This document shows, one piece after another, positions 4,427 to 5,556 of a DNA stretch of 5,556 bases. The notes under the pieces were generated by a model. The model was given only the letters and a program-made list of their open reading frames with translations. It was not told the origin of the DNA and did no database searches. Origin of the DNA: Chloroflexota bacterium (GTDB lineage: Bacteria; Chloroflexota; Anaerolineae; Anaerolineales; Villigracilaceae); the NCBI GenBank assembly GCA_021796155.1, contig JAJYOO010000194.1, positions 1 through 5,556 of the forward strand. The letters run 5' to 3'. The stretch's first letter is position 1. Every line of letters begins with the position of its first letter. The translations under genes were made by a program, and so were the position numbers.

Positions 4427-5027
4427 CTTTTGCTCTCGCAAGCGTTTTGTTCCACATATCGAGAATCTCTTGCCCGATGTGTGCGGCTTCCTTTGTGACT
4501 TCATCCAAGTCAACTTCATAGTCGCTGTATCCCCTCAAGCAGAAGAAGAGGATCGCAAAAATATCTTTGGGATGTTTATCAGACCTGCCTTCATCCCACG
4601 CGCGGAGTTTGCCAATGATAATGTCCGTTGGTTGGGCAACCCATGCTTCAAAACTTTCTCCGCTTAGACTTTGAAAGGTTTCTTTGACACGGCGATTAAA
4701 GGCAAGTTGATACTCGGGTTCCCGTTTTAAAGGAACTAAGTCTGCTCTTGCGCCTTCATCCGTATCAATTAGATTAAACATGATACCCATTTCAATTGAG
4801 TTTTTCATCATTTCGGGATCAGCATAGTAGCGCGGAAGAGGAAATTTTTCTGAAATGGCGTCACAATCCTCTTTAGATAAGTCCACCAAAATATCAATAT
4901 CATTCGTCGAACGGGCAATTCCAAATACCGAACCGCCATATGCGCCTACAATCATATAAGGTGCGCCAACCTCATCTAACGCCTTCACAACACGGATATA
5001 AAAATCAAGCGTGCCCATAATTCTCAT
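4389..5027 (-). CDS. AbiEii/DUF6036-like nucleotidyltransferase, candidate toxin
   Basis: The 212-residue protein has the larger nucleotidyltransferase layout seen in AbiEii/DUF6036/MenT-type enzymes. YMIVGAYGGSVFGIARSTND with Asp43 and Asp45 (DIDILVD) gives the nucleotide- and metal-binding motif, Asp96 (ARADLVPL) the third acidic residue, and DIIIGKLRAWDEGRSDKHPK plus Asp155 the conserved Lys and KD motif. Members transfer nucleotides to tRNA or protein and often act as toxins in phage-defence or stress modules. Here it overlaps the upstream 87-residue gene by 23 bases, typical of a two-gene pair in which the first is antitoxin. The start could be 5027 (MRIMGT) or 5018 (MGTLDF); GGATGAG stands before the second. 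The C-terminal end from about residue 170 is not conserved with anything I recognise. Confidence 0.8.
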   Translation of the reverse strand: MRIMGTLDFYIRVVKALDEVGAPYMIVGAYGGSVFGIARSTNDIDILVDLSKEDCDAISEKFPLPRYYADPEMMKNSIEMGIMFNLIDTDEGARADLVPLKREPEYQLAFNRRVKETFQSLSGESFEAWVAQPTDIIIGKLRAWDEGRSDKHPKDIFAILFFCLRGYSDYEVDLDEVTKEAAHIGQEILDMWNKTLARAKDEIKKGNTPRKW

Positions 5028-5268
5028 CCATATTAGTAAGGTATTCCAAAATTTTCATATTGATTTCAGCAAGTGAAAGATCGGGAAATTTTTTTCGAAA
5101 TGCACCGCGTAAACCAGCCCGCACCATTTCAGAGGCTTGCAACATAGGAATCATCCGCTTTCCGGGGGGCATGTTCGCAAGCAATTCCATTTGAATCCAG
5201 TCAATAGGATCAAACCCATCCACTATTTTTGAGATTTCTTCGGAAGTTAGGATTTGTTTTGTGGTCAT
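5005..5268 (-). CDS. Unknown 87-aa protein, probable partner of the nucleotidyltransferase
   Basis: ATG at 5266-5268 has AAAGGA about eight to nine bases upstream. The protein has no signal peptide or membrane segment and is predicted by eye to be helical: TSEEISKIVDGFDPIDWIQM, then LQASEMVRAGLRGAFRKKFP and DLSLAEINMKILEYL. The RAGLRGAFRKKFP stretch is strongly basic. It is followed, with a 23-base overlap, by a nucleotidyltransferase, so the pair is coupled in translation; a small helical gene before an enzyme of that class is the usual place of an antitoxin or substrate-binding adaptor. I do not recognise a named family. Its 5' side is the tail fragment at 5296-5371, and I see no clear promoter. 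Confidence 0.7.
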   Translation of the reverse strand: MTTKQILTSEEISKIVDGFDPIDWIQMELLANMPPGKRMIPMLQASEMVRAGLRGAFRKKFPDLSLAEINMKILEYLTNMDENYGHA

Positions 5269-5295
5269 TATGGTTTTCCTTTGTGTACTTCGTGG

Positions 5296-5371
5296 TTAAA
5301 GGTTCTTTAAAATCTCTTCCGCGCGATCAATCCTCACAACCTTCTCCGCCACTATTCGCGCGGCGGTTTTG
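5296..5371 (-). pseudogene. RIDRAEEI tail fragment, copy B
   Basis: The frame ending in TAA at 5296-5298 encodes GKTAARIVAEKVVRIDRAEE, then ILKNL, nearly the same as the fragment at 1347-1431. As there, the missing upstream part is taken by a compound repeat. It lies 27 bases before the 87-residue gene, just as copy A lies before vapB. No start codon or ribosome site is visible. Confidence 0.6.
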
Positions 5372-5439
5372 CCCTCACCCTGACCCTCTCCCAGGTCTCG
5401 ATACGCTTCGTTACTCGACCATCGAGAGAGAGAGGGGAA
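5372..5439. repeat. Compound repeat B: GGTCTCGATACGC element within the CCCTCTCCC hairpin
   Basis: It has the same composite structure as compound repeat A: leader CCCTCACCCT, left arm CCCTCTCCC, inserted GGTCTCGATACGCTTCG through CTCGACC (5394-5420), and purine-rich right arm. Near the right side it differs from A by a two-base gain (GAGAGAGAGAGGGG). The flanks on both sides also match copy A, so this is part of a longer duplicated block rather than an independent insertion. Confidence 0.75.
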
Positions 5440-5451
5440 AGGCACGCGGAT

Positions 5452-5556
5452 TTATTTCATTGCTTTCTTACTCGCGTTCATAATCGTCATGCCGGCAACT
5501 TCCTCGCCTTCATAGCGGGCAATCACATCATTGTCCAGCAATTCAGAGTCGTCTGC
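5452..5556 (-). CDS. DUF2283 family protein, C-terminal part, cut by window edge
   Basis: The frame open at the right edge encodes ADDSELLDNDVIARYEGEEV, then AGMTIMNASKKAMK, ending at TAA 5452-5454. It aligns without gaps to the last 34 or so residues of the intact protein at 1510-1746, with changes such as VRY to ARY and VVG to VAG. The DNA is about 89% identical by eye, so this is an older duplicate than the 232-bp pair. Its N-terminus, and any DUF4258 partner, lie outside the window. Confidence 0.85.
   Translation of the reverse strand, partial: ADDSELLDNDVIARYEGEEVAGMTIMNASKKAMK

Noticed and set aside
4044..4667. A 207-codon open frame on the plus strand
   Set aside because: It lies antisense to the lipoprotein, the 64-aa gene and the nucleotidyltransferase, has no ribosome site, and its product is low-complexity (GVGVGICGVCVG) where it mirrors the Pro/Thr stalk.
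1432..5439. CRISPR array
   Set aside because: The repeated CCCTCACCCT-type units are only three, kilobases apart, and the sequences between them are genes rather than spacers.

Overview
All recognisable genes in this window read on the minus strand. They form a dense patchwork of small toxin-antitoxin-like modules, two proline/threonine-rich lipoproteins and several kinds of interspersed repeat. The lipoprotein style (a short lipobox signal followed by long TPTPT-type linkers), the mix of VapBC, MNT/HEPN, DUF2283 and DUF4160 modules, and the intergenic repeats beginning CCCTCACCCT suggest a chromosome of the Anaerolineae (phylum Chloroflexota). This is an inference from style; no marker gene is present. 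Nothing looks like a phage or plasmid backbone, and I see no tRNA, rRNA or CRISPR array.

Following transcription (high to low coordinates): a DUF2283 gene cut by the window edge (5452-5556) is followed by a compound repeat (5372-5439) and a short 'RIDRAEEI' tail fragment (5296-5371). Next comes a four-gene run: an unknown 87-residue protein (5005-5268), an AbiEii/DUF6036-like nucleotidyltransferase (4389-5027), a 64-residue protein with the complete RIDRAEEI tail (4232-4426), and a 231-residue lipoprotein (3536-4231). An MNT-type nucleotidyltransferase (3161-3502) overlaps a HEPN gene (2782-3189) that is split by an in-frame TGA. Below it lie an interspersed repeat (2665-2775), a remnant of a second lipoprotein copy (2612-2665) and another damaged RIDRAEEI tail (2576-2611).

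The lower half holds a frameshifted DUF4160 gene (2274-2506) overlapping an orphan 103-residue gene (1976-2287), a folded palindromic element (1875-1971) that cuts off a DUF4258-like remnant (1734-1872), an intact DUF2283 gene (1510-1746), a second compound repeat and tail fragment (1347-1495), and a complete vapBC operon (660-1291). The operon has a clear promoter and a 9-bp-arm inverted-repeat operator. A truncated, nearly identical copy of the orphan gene (410-679) lies directly behind vapC. The window ends with a hairpin repeat (357-409) and an 86-residue lipoprotein (49-309).

The genes do not form one pathway. The picture is a turnover zone where toxin-antitoxin-like pairs arrive, duplicate and decay. 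The best candidates for something undescribed are the orphan 103-residue family duplicated in the window, the RIDRAEEI tail that recurs four times at module junctions, and the 87-residue protein plus nucleotidyltransferase pair.
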